Source: Durio zibethinus
Lineage: Eukaryota; Streptophyta; Magnoliopsida; Malvales; Malvaceae
Assembly: GCF_002303985.1 (NCBI RefSeq)
Contig: NW_019168048.1
Span: 7,006,001 to 7,070,000 of the forward strand
DNA: 64,000 bases
Direction: 5' to 3'
The notes beneath the pieces were generated by a model. It saw only the letters and a list, made by a program, of their open reading frames with translations. It searched no databases and was not told the DNA's origin. The position numbers and the translations under genes were made by a program. Positions within the stretch are counted from its first letter, which is position 1; each line of letters starts with the position of its first letter. Shown piece after piece: positions 44,451 to 57,399 of this stretch.

Positions 44451-44997
44451 TCCCTTCAAGATCAACCCTTGACCCCGTCGACACCGCCGAGCCATTCCAG
44501 TCAAAGTTCCAAACTCCTGACATTTCTCCACGTGGAGCTTGTGCCGCCTTCCAAGGCCTCGTGCCGGTGGCATGTCTTAAAATGTTTCAAGGATATTGCA
44601 ACATAAATTAGTATAATCTAATAACTACCCTTATGTTTTACATAAATGCATTTTATATAAAATTTTGATGAATTTTAAATAATTTTAAATTATAATTAAT
44701 TAATTAAAATATAATAATCATAAGTAATATGTTATTACATTACATGTTTATTTTTAAGAAATTGTAGTTTTGAATGTCAAATTGATGTGAATTGACCTAA
44801 GATAGAGCAAGTCATTTGGAAAATAAGGGATGGCCTGCTTGAGGGAGTCTCTTATTACTATATATCCATAGGGTGGTAAGAAGGAGCTGTATAGAAAGAG
44901 ACTGTTGCTTATTTAACCTCCTTCCTGCTACTTCTTTAACTTTCAATCTTCTTTCTCTTTCGTTCCATCTTTCTGCATAGGAGAGAGACAGAGAGAG
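44451..44997 (+). promoter_or_regulatory. Promoter and 5' leader of the PADRE/DUF4228 gene
   Basis: A GC-richer patch (44460-44580) holds a perfect 12-bp palindrome CTCCACGTGGAG (44526-44537) with a G-box, GCCGCC (44543-44548), and a W-box-type TTGACC (44467). A second TTGACC lies near 44793. TATATAT (44859-44865) is a good TATA box about 130 bp before the start codon. The leader has CTTTCT tracts and ends in a GAGAGA-rich run. These motifs suit a stress-responsive gene, but their use is inferred. Confidence 0.5.
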
Positions 44998-46102
44998 ATG
45001 GGGAATTGTCAAGCCATAGATGCTGCGGTGTTGGTGATACAGCATCCATGTGGGAGGATAGAGAGGTTATATTGGCCTATTCCGGCAAGTGAAGTGATGA
45101 GATTGAATCCGGGTCACTACGTTTCTCTGATCATTCCATTGCCTGTGTCTGAGGAAGAGATTAATCAAGATGAAAAGACCGTACGTTTCACCCGTGTTAA
45201 GCTTCTCCGGCCTAGCGATACTCTTGCCCTTGGCCATGCTTATCGTCTTATCCCTTCTCAAGGTAGTTCATCTTCCCTGTTCACTTTATTTTTCACATCA
45301 AGATTATGAAATTTTGTTAGCCCCAAGCCTGTTTATTGCTTCATATTCTCTTTAATTATTTTGATTAAGATAATAATAGTTATATATTTCCCGGCCGAGT
45401 CTGCAGAGGTCACGAAGGTTTTGAGGGCAAAAAAACATGCAAAAAGGCTGCAGCTGGAATCAAATGAAAAGTTGCAGCGTGGACAAGAGAACCAAAGTTC
45501 AGGACGCGAGTCAGGAGGAAAGTCTAACAAGGAGAAGACCTACCAAGTATGTCTCAGTTCGCCCTAATGGCCTTAAGTTTATAAGATTTTATGTCACAAG
45601 AAAGACTAAGTTCTCCGGTATGGAGGAGAACTGGTTGTCATGATTAACTTGATGCACATGTTTTCATACGAATATATGAACCTCGCCAGCATAGCTCGAG
45701 CCTCAAGTCATTGGAGAGACGGAACTCAGAAGTACATTAACGAGATATTTTGGAAGTTTATATCCAAACAATAAGATGCTGAGAATAATTGAGTCACTCA
45801 TCTTTCACATATGTTCTTCTCAGCTAAGCAATCTGTGAATGAGTCTCCTCACATAAAGTTCCGTCCACAATAAGAGTAAAAACAGAATACTTAACAAATA
45901 TCAATAGAAATTATTTTCAATTTTCATTTAAATCTTTCCTTCTCATTCATTTATAAATACGGAGATGCTTATTTTCTAAAATTTCCAGGTGATTAAGCAT
46001 GAAAGACAACGCTCAAGGACAACACCTGTGAACACTGCTGCAATGAGATCTAAAACATGGCGGCCCTCATTACAGAGCATCTCCGAGGCTGGAAGCCAAT
46101 AA
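44998..46102 (+). CDS. PADRE/DUF4228 domain protein with N-terminal acylation motif
   Basis: Three exons, 44998-45262, 45407-45546 and 45989-46102, encode 172 aa across GT-AG introns. The protein starts MGNCQAIDAAVLVIQHPCGR. Gly2 and Cys4 form a typical myristoylation and palmitoylation site, so membrane attachment is likely. The PADRE core continues with LYWPIPASEVMRLNPGHYVS, then VKLLRPSDTLALGHAYRLI. It is followed by a basic stretch after EVTKVLRAKKHAKRLQ (residues 89-104), a Ser/Gly/Lys-rich disordered part, and the conserved C-terminal TWRPSLQSISEA. Family members are induced by pathogens and abiotic stress; their biochemical function is not established. The gene ends 332 bp from the convergent plastid-protein gene. 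Confidence 0.92.
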
Positions 46103-46434
46103 TGGTTGTTTCAGATTTCATTTGTAAGGTGCAGATTGGGCTTTGGGAGTGGCAATGAACTGCCTCTTTCTTTTGATGACAGAAATTCACCAAATGAATG
46201 AGGACGGTAACCAAGATTTCTAATTTCATTCACAGCTACCAAAATCTGTTTCAAGATATAAAATATTTGTATAGCTTTGGAGTTCAGAAGACCCCTAGAT
46301 CCTACATTGTATTTACAAGAAATATTCTCATATGAAATTAGATCTTTCACTCACTATTTTATACAACTTCTGCTACAGTACATAGCTATGATGAAATGAA
46401 AAAAAAAAAAATCTTATGAATTATGTTGAGGAAA
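46103..46434. other. Shared 3' region between two convergent genes
   Basis: This 332-bp spacer must hold the 3' UTRs of both the PADRE gene (+) and the plastid-protein gene (-), so the two transcripts may overlap at their ends. Confidence 0.6.
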
Positions 46435-49400
46435 TCACTTGGTTGAGTTTGAGTTCCAAACCTTCCAATCATGATCAACATAGTTTTGGGCCCATAACAA
46501 CGATGCCCGTGCGGCCATAGGAGCTCCAGGTAAATTCTTCTCTTTTAAAGCAACAAATATTTCGGTGAAAGGCTCCACTAACAATGTTCCGGGTCCTCCA
46601 TACTCATCGTGCAAGAAATTGTTAAATACCTGTTTTCAACATTAGGAAATAGTATGCCTCACAAAAATTTAAATATTCATATCAAAACTTGAATCTTCTT
46701 TAGGTAGAGCCTAATACAGGTAGAAATAGTGACCTTTAACAATAAGCATCACATATAGGTAAAGCCTAGAGAAATCCCAACATTGGGCCAAAAATTCACA
46801 GAAAGAAGAACGTGACAGTAGTTGTCAGGAAAAGAGTGATCAGTTGTTGTCATGCCAGACATTTCTTTTTGGGTCAATTTTGAACTGTTTCTAAGCCAAG
46901 CAAAATACACGCATTTAAAAATGATGAACAAGTGCTTAGTTTAGAAGAGATCATTGTTGATAAAGCTATAAACAATCAACAGTAGGCAATTAAAAATTAA
47001 GTTGTCGGGATTGAAAGATTTGAATTAAGGGATGCGAACCAGATTTCTCAAACAGTTTCATGACCCTAAATTAGAGGGATTAACAAGCAAGGCTTCATTA
47101 ATGATCATGACCACCATGCTCCTTGTCCCCTTCAAATTCCAACATGCACATTTGAATGAAATAATCCATTTGAATGTGATTACAAGTTAGCCAAAAGAAA
47201 TCAAACTATGGTGAGTGATAATAGTGATGTTTGTATTTTGGTTAATGGTTACAAAGCTTGTTGCATCTTTTCCACGGTAAAGAACGGTGCATGCTAATAA
47301 CACCCAGTTTAAAAGAAAGGAAAAACATATCGCTCTAGTGTTTCAAGCTCTCCCAGTAAAGGAAATCAATGATATGATTTTATCATAATTGCCTGCTTCA
47401 AACGCATTTCTATCACTTCATTTGGCAGAAAATATTCCTGTCAACCTTCTCAATGACCCCTAGCCCCCAACCCCCTTCCCCTATAAAAAATAAATAAATA
47501 AATAAGAAGAAGAATAAGAAGAAAAGCAACCGCTGGGCTATGAGTCCTGCCTAAGCATTGCAGACTGAGACACCATTTCTAATCAGTTTTTCCCAGCTTC
47601 ATTAAGTAGGTAGGTAGCCTACTCAACGAGGTGGATTGATAATGAACAATGACATATTCAACCCTTTTTAAAGTAAGGCAGAAATGACCCAGTTCTCAAA
47701 ATATTGTCAATTCTAGGACCACACGTTGCATCAGCACTTATCAACAGAAGAATAACATCTCCCAAGCATGATGAAGCCACTTGCACCATCAAGCATGCTA
47801 AAGACACTCGCACTTATGCTCTACTGGTATCCTTTGCGATAGAATTCAGGAGATTTCATTAACATTAATGTGTCATATTTGTTCACTATACTAATATAAA
47901 ATGTTAGCAATGAATATTTTTTGGAGATACTTTGCATTTTAAATATACTAATGAATAAGTCTATTATCACCAATATAAAAGCATGTAGTCCTATTTCATT
48001 CCAAGATTTTAAGATCGTCTTATGGTTTGTTGAAATGTGCTGAGAATCAATTTTGAGATCTGTAACCATCTGCATTATGCATTACTATTAAGGGGAATCC
48101 TAGAGGCAGTTGCTTCAACTTTCGTCTTTTAACACTGTAACATATAACCAGCCACATCTACTCACTTTTCTAACTTAAAACTTGCAACCTAATAACCAGG
48201 TAATCTTCTTTTTAGTCATATGGTGAAAGCCTAGCCTACTGTCAAGTCCCATCCAAAAAGTTAAATAAAGGCTAAAACACCCTTCATGCTGTATATTACA
48301 TTTGAATACCATTATTCTGAAAATGTAGTACTATTGTCATTTTTTTTCAAAAAGTTTTGAATTAAAGCAAAATAATCTCTATTTTTTTCGTGATTATTTT
48401 TATCTCAATTAATATTATTAATTTTTATTATATTAACATTTGAATATAGTGCTATTTTTTAATTCTAGCGATTTGTATATTCATATCGTGTAAAAATATT
48501 AACATTTGTGTATTCGTGTTATATTTTACAAGAAAATTATGTGTTATAATTCGTATCGATACAAAAACATATAATATATGTTTTTGGTTTTATTAAACCC
48601 ATATATAATTATTATTAAAAATGTAAATCATGTCATTTTTTTATATCGTATCACTGTGTTGTGTTTTAAATTGCTAAATCTATTTTTTTCATTTAAAATA
48701 CTTTTTGTAATTTTATTTTTGTTTGAAAAATAAAATATGCAAACTTTATTATTTGAATACAAAAATTATATATCAATTATTGAATTAAATGCTCGATATA
48801 TTTTTTTATAATTTTACTCTAAAAACTATGTATAATATTAAAACATGCCTATTAACAAAAATGAATAATGAAAAAATAGACAATCATTTACTCTTAAATT
48901 ATATTATTTAAAACATAACTAATTGTATGTAACCCAAGAAAATCTTATTTTATTGAACTAAAAAAAATATATTATATTAATTATTAGTACTTTTTTGTAA
49001 TTAAATTTTATGAATAAATATCGTGTTTTGTAATATTTAAAAAATATTATACTTAAATTTTATTATTACATCCTTTTTTAGCCACCGTTAACAGAATGAA
49101 ATATGGTTTTTTTTCTTTTGGCTTAGGTCAGCAGTCATTTCTGTTGTTTAAGATAGTGTTGGACTATAGAATTATGCAGCTTTAATAATAAGTTTCCAGT
49201 TTTAAGTTGAAAAAATGTAATGATGTGGCTTCCTATTAAGACGAATGCTCAAGAGTGAAGGGGGAATCAGTTGCCCCTAGCAATCCCCTTACCATTAATC
49301 ATAATAGTTGATAACAAGTCCATGAATTTTAGGTTTTCTTATAGCTAACCCCGCTGCTAGAAAAAAATAATGAAAGAAGTTTTCAATTTACATCATTTTT

Positions 49401-50724
49401 GTCAAGCAGTTGCATGTCTTTCTTATAATTTGATGTAAGGCACTTTTCCAACAACCTTTATGTAATTCCTTCTGAGAAGAAAAGAGCTTATGCATTCATG
49501 AGAATATTTAAGTTTGCAGATACACAGTTTATAACATTGTTGAACGAGTATTGGTACCCTACACTCCATCAATAGATCTGTAGTATAAAAATGTGAAAAG
49601 AAAAAAAAAAAACGGATGAGATGAAGTTAGAGTAAATGGTTTTGACTCTGGACATGAAACCAGGTTGAAAACCAAAAAATCCGATTCCTGCAACTCTCAC
49701 AAACAAGGAATTTTCCCTAGTGATTCAATTCCATTACTACCCCATTGAAAATTGACAACTGCATCCTATGATGAGAGAAGAGCACAGATTAAAAAAAAGT
49801 TGGATCACATAGTGATTGCCTTATCGGTTAAGATTTTACATGTCAAGGAGTTCACTAAGATTGGGATCAAGAACTGTCAATTCCTTTAAATACCTGTGTT
49901 CTGCAATTTATTTTTTAATTTGTTAAGCTAAAATAGTCGAAGGAAAGTGTGTTGTAAGTGGCACATTTTTTCAAGTAGGTTAAGCTCAATGTTAATGGAT
50001 ATATCTTGACAGATTCATTAGTAAAAGTATAAAAGTAAACATTTAACAACAAATATAAGGTTCTTCAAACACCATTGAATAATAGACCCAAAAAGAAAAG
50101 CTATAGAGCCAAAACCATTCCTAATTTATAGACAATTAATAAAGGAAATTCCATAATAACAATACCCCTAGGCCCTATCAATCAATAGCCATTAAAATGA
50201 ACAATGAAACTAGCCATTGAATAAACAGACGCTGATATTTTAAAAGAAAAAAGAGAAGAATCCTTACCTCACCACAGACCTCAATGCAAGCATCAAGATC
50301 ACCACCAAATGTGTGTTTGTCCTTGGATAACTTCTTGAAAAGCTCACTTTTAAACTTCAGGGTCTCCTATTATAACAAATACCCACAAAAATAATCAAAG
50401 AAAATGAACCAATGGAGCTTCTTATTCATTAAAAAATGCATTCTTTTATATATATTTAAAACTGTATGTACTAACCGCTTCTGCGAACTCAGGGATAGGG
50501 TCAGGGTAAACGTATTTCTGGGGAGGTGAAGCTCTGAGAGGGTGCAGGAAGGGTTTTACGGAGATAGGTTTTGGAGAGGGGATTGAGAAAGAGAGAGGAA
50601 GGGTTGGGTGAAGATGAGGATGTGGGATGAGGCAGGCGGTGCGTCGGATAAGAAGTGTGGCGAAGGTTGGGGTTTTGGCGGGAGTTAACGGTGCCTGATT
50701 AGAGACCCACGATGAAGACGCCAT
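46435..50724 (-). CDS. Conserved plastid-targeted protein of unknown function
   Basis: Three exons on the minus strand, 50724-50476, 50366-50268 and 46629-46435, encode 180 aa, all introns in phase 0 with GT-AG ends. The first 70 or so residues (MASSSWVSNQAPLTPAKTPT onward) are rich in Ser, Thr, Pro and Arg with few acids, a chloroplast transit-peptide profile. The mature part begins near KYVYPDPIPEFAEAETLKFK. It is followed by a helical region with GGDLDACIEVCGEVFNNFLH, then EYGGPGTLLVEPFTEIF and the C-terminal RASLLWAQNYVDHDWKVWNS. I recognise it as a conserved land-plant protein but cannot assign a name or activity. The second intron is 3638 bp, over six times the coding length. Confidence 0.82.
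46630..50267 (-). other. Long intron 2 of the plastid-protein gene
   Basis: No coding frame is supported inside. An AT-rich block at about 48270-49090 begins GGCTAAAACACCC and ends TTTTTTAGCC. This suggests short inverted ends of an inserted element, though the match is only 8-9 bp. A (AAT/AAG)n patch lies at 47487-47525. The rest looks like unique intron DNA. Confidence 0.5.
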
Positions 50725-51020
50725 TTCGTTTGGGGTGATAGGATGTGTTATTAGGCCTATTTCTTTGTTATTTAATAGTAACTTCAGCCCATTTGTAATT
50801 GTTCTTGGTGGTCTCGACTTGGGTGCCAAAGTTTGAAGAGCAGAGTAGGTCCCTTGATGTGCCGTACCGAATCCCAACAAGAGCCCATCTTGAAAGTTGA
50901 AACCCAACCTAAAATACGGCAGTCCATTTTCAGCATGGGTTTTATATAATTACAGTCATCAGACCTAGGACTCTTTGCTTCCATTTTTAGCAGAAGATAA
51001 TGAAGTTTGCACAAGGCTCC
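50725..51020 (-). promoter_or_regulatory. Promoter region of the plastid-protein gene
   Basis: On the minus strand two ATGGGCT motifs (near 50784-50790 and 50882-50888) occur within 165 bp of the start. TGGGCY site-II motifs are common in nuclear genes for organelle proteins. No clear TATA box was seen. Confidence 0.4.
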
Positions 51021-52600
51021 AATTGAGTCAGAAAAAGGCCTAACCTAAACTAAATCATTTGAAATATATATATATGATTATTAATTTGTCAAATGTATAT
51101 AAATTCTCTCACATATATAATTCTCATGAAGGGGACAGCTGATTAGAACAAATCAATTTAAAAACCAATAGGAGGAAGAAACCTTCAAACAAATTTCAGA
51201 AGTTAGTTGAAAAGCGAGTCCAATAAATGGATGTACCTTTTACAAAGCAATGTGAAGTGTTGTTTCTTTGATAATTAAATTTAAAAACCTTACAGTGAGC
51301 TTTTGCTAATTGGTTGGTTTCCTAAGCCGTCATTGTTTTTCCTTACCGAAATAAGTTGAAATAGTCTGGATGCTATACCCCATCAACTATTTGTGTTCCA
51401 CAGACAACACTTTCCATTCTTCAACCTGTTCTTGTAGGATCAGTAGCAAATGACAAGTTCAAAAGACATGTTATAATCGATAAATACTCTTACTTTTCTT
51501 GACGGTAATGGATCGATCAAGTGGCATTTTTATATCTATCTGGTCTCCAATGCTCCTGCGGCTTAATTATCAAAAGGTCGACTATTGCACATGATCCCAA
51601 ACTTCGAATTTCTTACTGCTCCATGCCTTTTTTTTCCCTTGTCCCGCAGTTGGAAATTATTTTCTGAGTTGGGATATTGAGTTGGAATGCACTAAACTAA
51701 TGGATATTCTACACACTTGTTCTTTCCCCTTTTAAGATATTCTCGTTTGCAGCTGCCATTGCTTAGATCAGATGAGACTAGTCAGACCTAAATCATAACT
51801 ACATACAATGTAACGTGAACTAAGCTTTCTGCTAAACAGCTGTTGCATTTTGCTATATCCCAGCTTTTCTTTTATTAATTACCTTGCTGACCAAAACTGA
51901 GTCCTTTTTCTTTTCGTGATCTTCCGTCTAGTTAATGTATTTAACTCTAAGGCTAAAGCATGGGTTGATCTGATACATGTCAAGTTCTCAGGTTTCAGGG
52001 TTTTTGTCTTGAGCTAAACCACGTTTAATTATGAACAAAATGTACACAGGCTGGTTTGATTAAGAGGTTCTTGAATGTTGATGATTAAACAGAAGACTCT
52101 TTTGTCTTCACTCCTTCAAATGGAGGTCCAGGCACTATGACAAAGGCAAAATAAAACAAAAACAACACAACGACAGTGCCGACGCTCCCTCGAGAGTAGC
52201 CACAACCGTCCTTTCCCTTTCAGCTTTCTTTGAATGGCATCCAAAGAGAGTCTCTCTAACAAAAGAACAATCTTTTATAGCTTTACTCAACAGTATACAA
52301 TGACATGCCCGCCCACGTCCTTATCACAAAAATCTATTTCACATGGTTCATATCTGACCATATAAATCTTTGGGGATTAAATTAAATTAAATTATTGCAG
52401 AATTAATCATTATACAGATGTCATGGTATCAAGTACTGAATGGACTGCAAAATGGATATATGCTGCTGTCAATGCTCAAAAATTAAAGAGACAAAATATG
52501 GATTCAGTCTCAGGTATATTGAGGGGGTATATCATATATGATCAAGATATCATACGTGCAGATGCTTCTTTTCTTTTTTCATTTTTCTTTCGCTTTTCTT
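51021..52600. other. Intergenic DNA, no gene seen
   Basis: Moderately AT-rich unique sequence with a short (TA)n at 51065-51074. The open frames are short and without domain features. Confidence 0.5.
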
Positions 52601-52603
52601 TTT

Positions 52604-52677
52604 ATATAATGTTGAATACAAGACAATGCTATAATGGACTGGAGAAAAATAGCATTGTCTTGTATTCAACATTATAT
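52604..52677. repeat. Perfect 29-bp inverted repeat with 16-base loop
   Basis: Left arm 52604-52632 and right arm 52649-52677 are exact reverse complements, beginning ATATAATGTTGAATACAAG on the left. The loop is AATGGACTGGAGAAAA. An RNA from either strand would fold into an uninterrupted 29-bp stem. One mismatch beyond the arms, a further T5/A5 pair extends it. Confidence 0.95.
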
Positions 52678-53428
52678 GAAAAACCATATCTGGGAAATTC
52701 AGCATATCATTCTAGCTTTTGAACTCTTCAGCAGATGGGCCAACATGAACTTTTACGGGAAACCCACGAGCCTGTTTTTACAAAGAAAAATCATCTTTCA
52801 AAAGCCGAACTTTAGGGGTCCTCCAATTTTGTCACTGCTATCTGAAATCGAAATTGCTGAAGCAAAATAAAATACTTGGTAAAGAGCTATGTCCTGCACC
52901 CTACACACCCCTAACCCCCCCCCCCCCCCCTCTCTATTTCAATTGGGGAGTGAAAAGAAGTTTTGGCTTTTGGGCTTATACTTAGGATTCTTCTGTTTAA
53001 AGATCGTTTTTTTTAGAGAAGAGTGCGTGGGCATGCACTATTTTTGTTTAGTGCAAAGATGAGGAAGAAGTGCACGAGTGAGGGGCCCTTTGCTCCCTTT
53101 GCCCTACCATATAGCTCAAAATAAAAAATATCATGCGATAGCTTGAGAGGTTTATAAAATAAAGCAGTCGTTGGCAGTTGGACACCTCCCAGTCACTGTG
53201 AGTGACACGTGTTGTCTTCCAATTGGTGTAGAGCCTTGTTAAACATTTATCTGCTTTTTTGATAGAAATGGTACTATGGTGAAAAAAAACCCCAAACTCT
53301 TATACATCATTTGGGTTGATGATGGGAACCTGTTGCTCACAAAATCCAAAATCCTGTCTCGTCCCGTTCGTTAAAAGCCCCACCTTTTTATATCCAATAC
53401 CAAAGCCCCAACATGATAGTTACCTACC

Positions 53429-53461
<33 letters not shown>

Positions 53462-55160
53462 CACGCTCCACCCCATCATACGCAGTGCTCCTGTTATAAC
53501 AAAAAAAAAAAAAGAAGAATAATAGTAAACGTGTCATGTACGTAAACAATATCCTATACAGGTTAAAGGGATATTTGCAGTACGGCCATTATTATTTGGC
53601 CCATTTTTTCGAGTAAAATAATATTTTTATAATTGAGTTGTAAGTATTTTCGGGTTTTATTTGAATTTAATCCACTTTTCAAGTAATCATAAAGACACAT
53701 CTTTCTAAATTGACTTAATACACTCAAAATTATTACTTTAAAAATGATTTTTACAAAAATTGAATCTTAATTAATAAAAAAACGTGATTTTTTTTATCAA
53801 CTGAATTAACCTATTAAGTTCTATTTAAAAACAATGATGATAATGAGAGAGGTAATTTCATTGATAATAAAAATCTTAACCATTTCTTCTTCATTCAGGT
53901 TGTAGTCCGCTTAAAACCACTAGAATGTAAAGCATTTGTCTTGTAATTTAATTGATATTTCGAATAAACACAGGTGATTGAATCCTATAAATACATATAT
54001 ATTACACATGTTATTATAACAAGACATATACGGAATACAACGTAATTGTTTATAAAACTTAATTTCTTTGCATACCATTATCTATCTTATATTAAGGTCT
54101 TATAAGGTATGTACATCATATTACGCCAAGTTGTTTTAAATATCTCACGTGAAGACACGTGCTTCATGCAACATTTTTTTTTATATGTATCTTTTAAAAA
54201 GTTGGAAATTGTGGTTAATTTTTTGGCTATAATTACGTCATTGCATTCCAACACCTTGGCCTATAGTCTGTCCCATTTCATGCTTTTTAATTAAATCATA
54301 AAGCTGAATATTAATATCCAAACCCTTTTTTTTTTGTTTTGTTTTGTTTTTTTGGTCATATAAGCTCCACGGGGTGGGCTGTCGGGGATTAATTATAATT
54401 ATCAGTTGTTGATCACTGAACCAATCCTGCATTTAGTTTTAATGTTAACCTTTTTAGTGGGGAAGGAAGATGGTGTCTTTTATGGGTTGATATATATATA
54501 TAGAGTACAAATCTTCGTGGCTCCCATCTAGCTGTACTAATGAGGAAACGCCACAGTTGATTAATTGATTGGAGAGTCGCTTCGCTACAGAGGATTTTAT
54601 AAATGGATTCATCACAATTAAATTACCCAATTGGATTTTGATAGGTTTGATTATGGGATCCACACTGTTGGAACAACTAAAAAAAACTTCGGTGAGGGGA
54701 GTACCATTCTTCTGTTCTTATAATAATTAATTAGAAAAATTAGACAAATTAAATCATCGTCAAATTAACTAGAAACCCTGAATTATTATGTGAGTGTTCC
54801 TTGGTGGTCCTCACATCCCTTGATCGATGGGGAAGAATATAGATGTTGGAAGCTAATTAAGCGCAAATCCAAGAGAGTTGGATAAAATTGTACGGATGAA
54901 GAATTGTCACCTTGTATCGAATTTCCTTTTCACTCTGGTCCATGGCATGGGCATATAAAACTTGTTGATATCATGAATCGAGTTAGAGAACAGGCCAGTG
55001 GGGGGATATGATGGAGCATGGAGGTGATAATATTTGAAATTTGCATGAAGATTCGTGGAATTTCCCTAAAATGCATGGTTACCTTTTGCGTACCATTTTT
55101 AAAAGGGCCATTATGTAATGTTACAAGAAAACTTGCGGGCACTTACATGCATACGTACAT
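52678..55160. other. Intergenic DNA with simple repeats, no gene seen
   Basis: A run of 16 C (52915-52930) precedes TCTCTC. (TA)n tracts lie at about 53430-53458. The frames at 53316-53522 and 54109-54294 are short and unconvincing. Confidence 0.5.
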
Positions 55161-57399
55161 ACGTGTATATATATATATATATATATATATATGCAATCTA
55201 TATCTTCTATATAAAAACTATTTTTAAAGAATAGTATAGTGATATGTGGTAAGTCTCATGTGTTATTTTTAATTGTTTTTAATTTTTTTAAAAATTATTT
55301 TTAATGCTTAATATGTTAACATTTGATGAACCATTTAATTATCATGTGAAAATTTTTAAAATAAAAAAAAAATTTTCAAAAAAAATTTTCTTAATTATAA
55401 TTATAACAAAAAATATAGTAGGAGTTGAGTATAGAGATGATAATGTGTTTTTGGCAATTATAATACCCTCAAAAGCTTTTACAAAGAAAAAACCAAGCAC
55501 CTAAATAATAAAAAAAAAATCCATAAAGCTACATTTAACTTATCAAAAAAAAAAAAATCAACCTTCAAAACTTTTGAAGCTAACCCACACATTAAATTTC
55601 AATCACTTATTAAGATAAAAAAAATTGTAACTAAAAATAATCAATTGAAAAAATAACCTACATAAAAATCAATAAAAAGATCTCACAAAACATGATAAAA
55701 ATTTTTTAAAAATTATTAGATAAAAAATTTAAATATTTTTAAAAATATCTTTTAAAAACAAAACATATATCATTAAAAAACTAAAAATATTATATTTGAG
55801 ATTTTTTAATAAATTACAAAAAAAATTAAGAACCAATTAATACAAATAATCATGTAAAAAACTTTAGATATAAGATTTTCAAAATCTTTTTTTAATCTAA
55901 AAAATTAAAAAAATAAAAAAGATAAAATTTTTTAAATTATATTTTATAAAAATTAAAAAAAAACCCCGTACAAAGCAATGGTATCATTCTAGTAGTAGAT
56001 GAAAAGGAGCCTGCTTTTTCGAGCTTTGGCATTTTCCCAATGTCTAACTCACTCTACCCCACAAAGTAAAGCAGCTTCCAACCGTACGTGGTTAGGATGT
56101 GATAATTAAGAAATCCAAGAAACTTTTTCCGAGTAGTGCGTAGTAGACAGATCACTGCTGCTGATTAAGAGTTGAGATGTGAGTCAGAGAAGAGTTGTGC
56201 GATGTTTAAAGATGGAAGAGAGGGAACCAGCCAACCATACATGGGGCGGTCACGATTGGCAATTGCTAAGGCCGGGGGTGACGTTGATAATGAATGAAGT
56301 GCCTTTTTTGCCTGCGGGACCAAGTTCAAGTCTCTTCACCGAGCCAATGCCTCCGCAAAATTCCACTGATTCAGTAGAAATAAAACCAATGGCAAAGCTA
56401 GAAATTATGTATTGTCAATCACGTGCTGCGCACAGAGAGAAAGAAAGAGAAAGACAATAGATATTAAATAAAAGAAGATAATAGAGTGCCATTAAGTTTA
56501 ACGAATAATTTGATTATTTTTATTTATTCACGAATCAAATACAACACGCTTGAAAGGCCCCACAGACCTTCGTATATGTTATGCCAAACGATGGCCGTGA
56601 AAGAAGTTTTCCTTTTTCCCCTTTAAGGAAATGGAAAAAATATAAAAAAAGCGACTAAAAAACAAATTCACACGTGTCACCATCACACGCATGAACACCA
56701 GTAGACTAAGAGGAAGAGGCATTTCCCGCCAGAAAAGCACACATACACACTTGCCTGCCACACATGCCAAATGCGTGTGCACGCAAACCACTCTTAATAC
56801 TAATAATAAAAAAAAAGGAGCCATATTTATTGTTCCTTTTTTATGTTTGTATTTGTGCATTGTCAAATACTGAAGAGAGAGAGAGGGATGTTGAAGCAAC
56901 GAGAGTAGCCTAGATAGATGGGAAAGCTTTGACTCTAATCCACGTCATCGCGATGCTCAAACTTCAACCAACATTCAATCCCTAAATCCGACAATCTCCC
57001 CGTCTCTGTTAGAATTTTCTCCCCTTCTTTCCGTCTAACCCCTTTGCCTAGGGGGACCCCTTTCATTCAATAATAATAACCCCCCACTTCTTTCGCGCTT
57101 CATGACTCCCACTATATATTAAACAAAGCCTTTTTTTCCTAATATTTATGTAACAAATTCCCACTCCCTTGGGAATCTGCAAAGCCATTAATGAATGACA
57201 ATGCCCACCAACGAAAAAAATTAATAAATCTCCAAACTCCTTCATACATACGTATATACACCATATTATCTACATCACTCATGTCAATTTACTCTCAAAG
57301 CCCTCCAGAAAAAATGTTGAGGTTTCTAGACAACTTGGGCTACCATTTTTTTTCTTTTTTTTTTTTCTCCACCATTTCTTGCTTATTTCCCTCCTCCCC
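55161..57399. other. Intergenic DNA and 3' flank of CYCD1;1
   Basis: (TA)n at about 55166-55191, then about 800 bp of A-rich DNA (55260-55965). From 56000 the composition is more balanced. A 93-codon frame at 56179-56460 has no recognisable domain. An E2F-type word TTTCCCGCC occurs at 56722-56730, but it lies 3' of the cyclin gene. The 3' UTR of the cyclin gene lies just below 57400 on the minus strand. Confidence 0.45.

Noticed and set aside
48270..49090. Possible inserted transposon in the long intron
   Set aside because: Only 8-9 bp of matching ends (GGCTAAAA) and no target duplication, so it is mentioned under the intron but not annotated as an element.
56179..56460. 93-codon frame
   Set aside because: Low-complexity C terminus and no recognisable family; an isolated frame of this length is not unusual here.
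56722..56730. E2F-type site TTTCCCGCC near the cyclin gene
   Set aside because: It lies 3' of CYCD1;1, and no gene start was found beside it.
56579..56899. 106-codon minus-strand frame
   Set aside because: It has a hydrophobic composition derived from purine-rich plus-strand DNA and no family or splice context.
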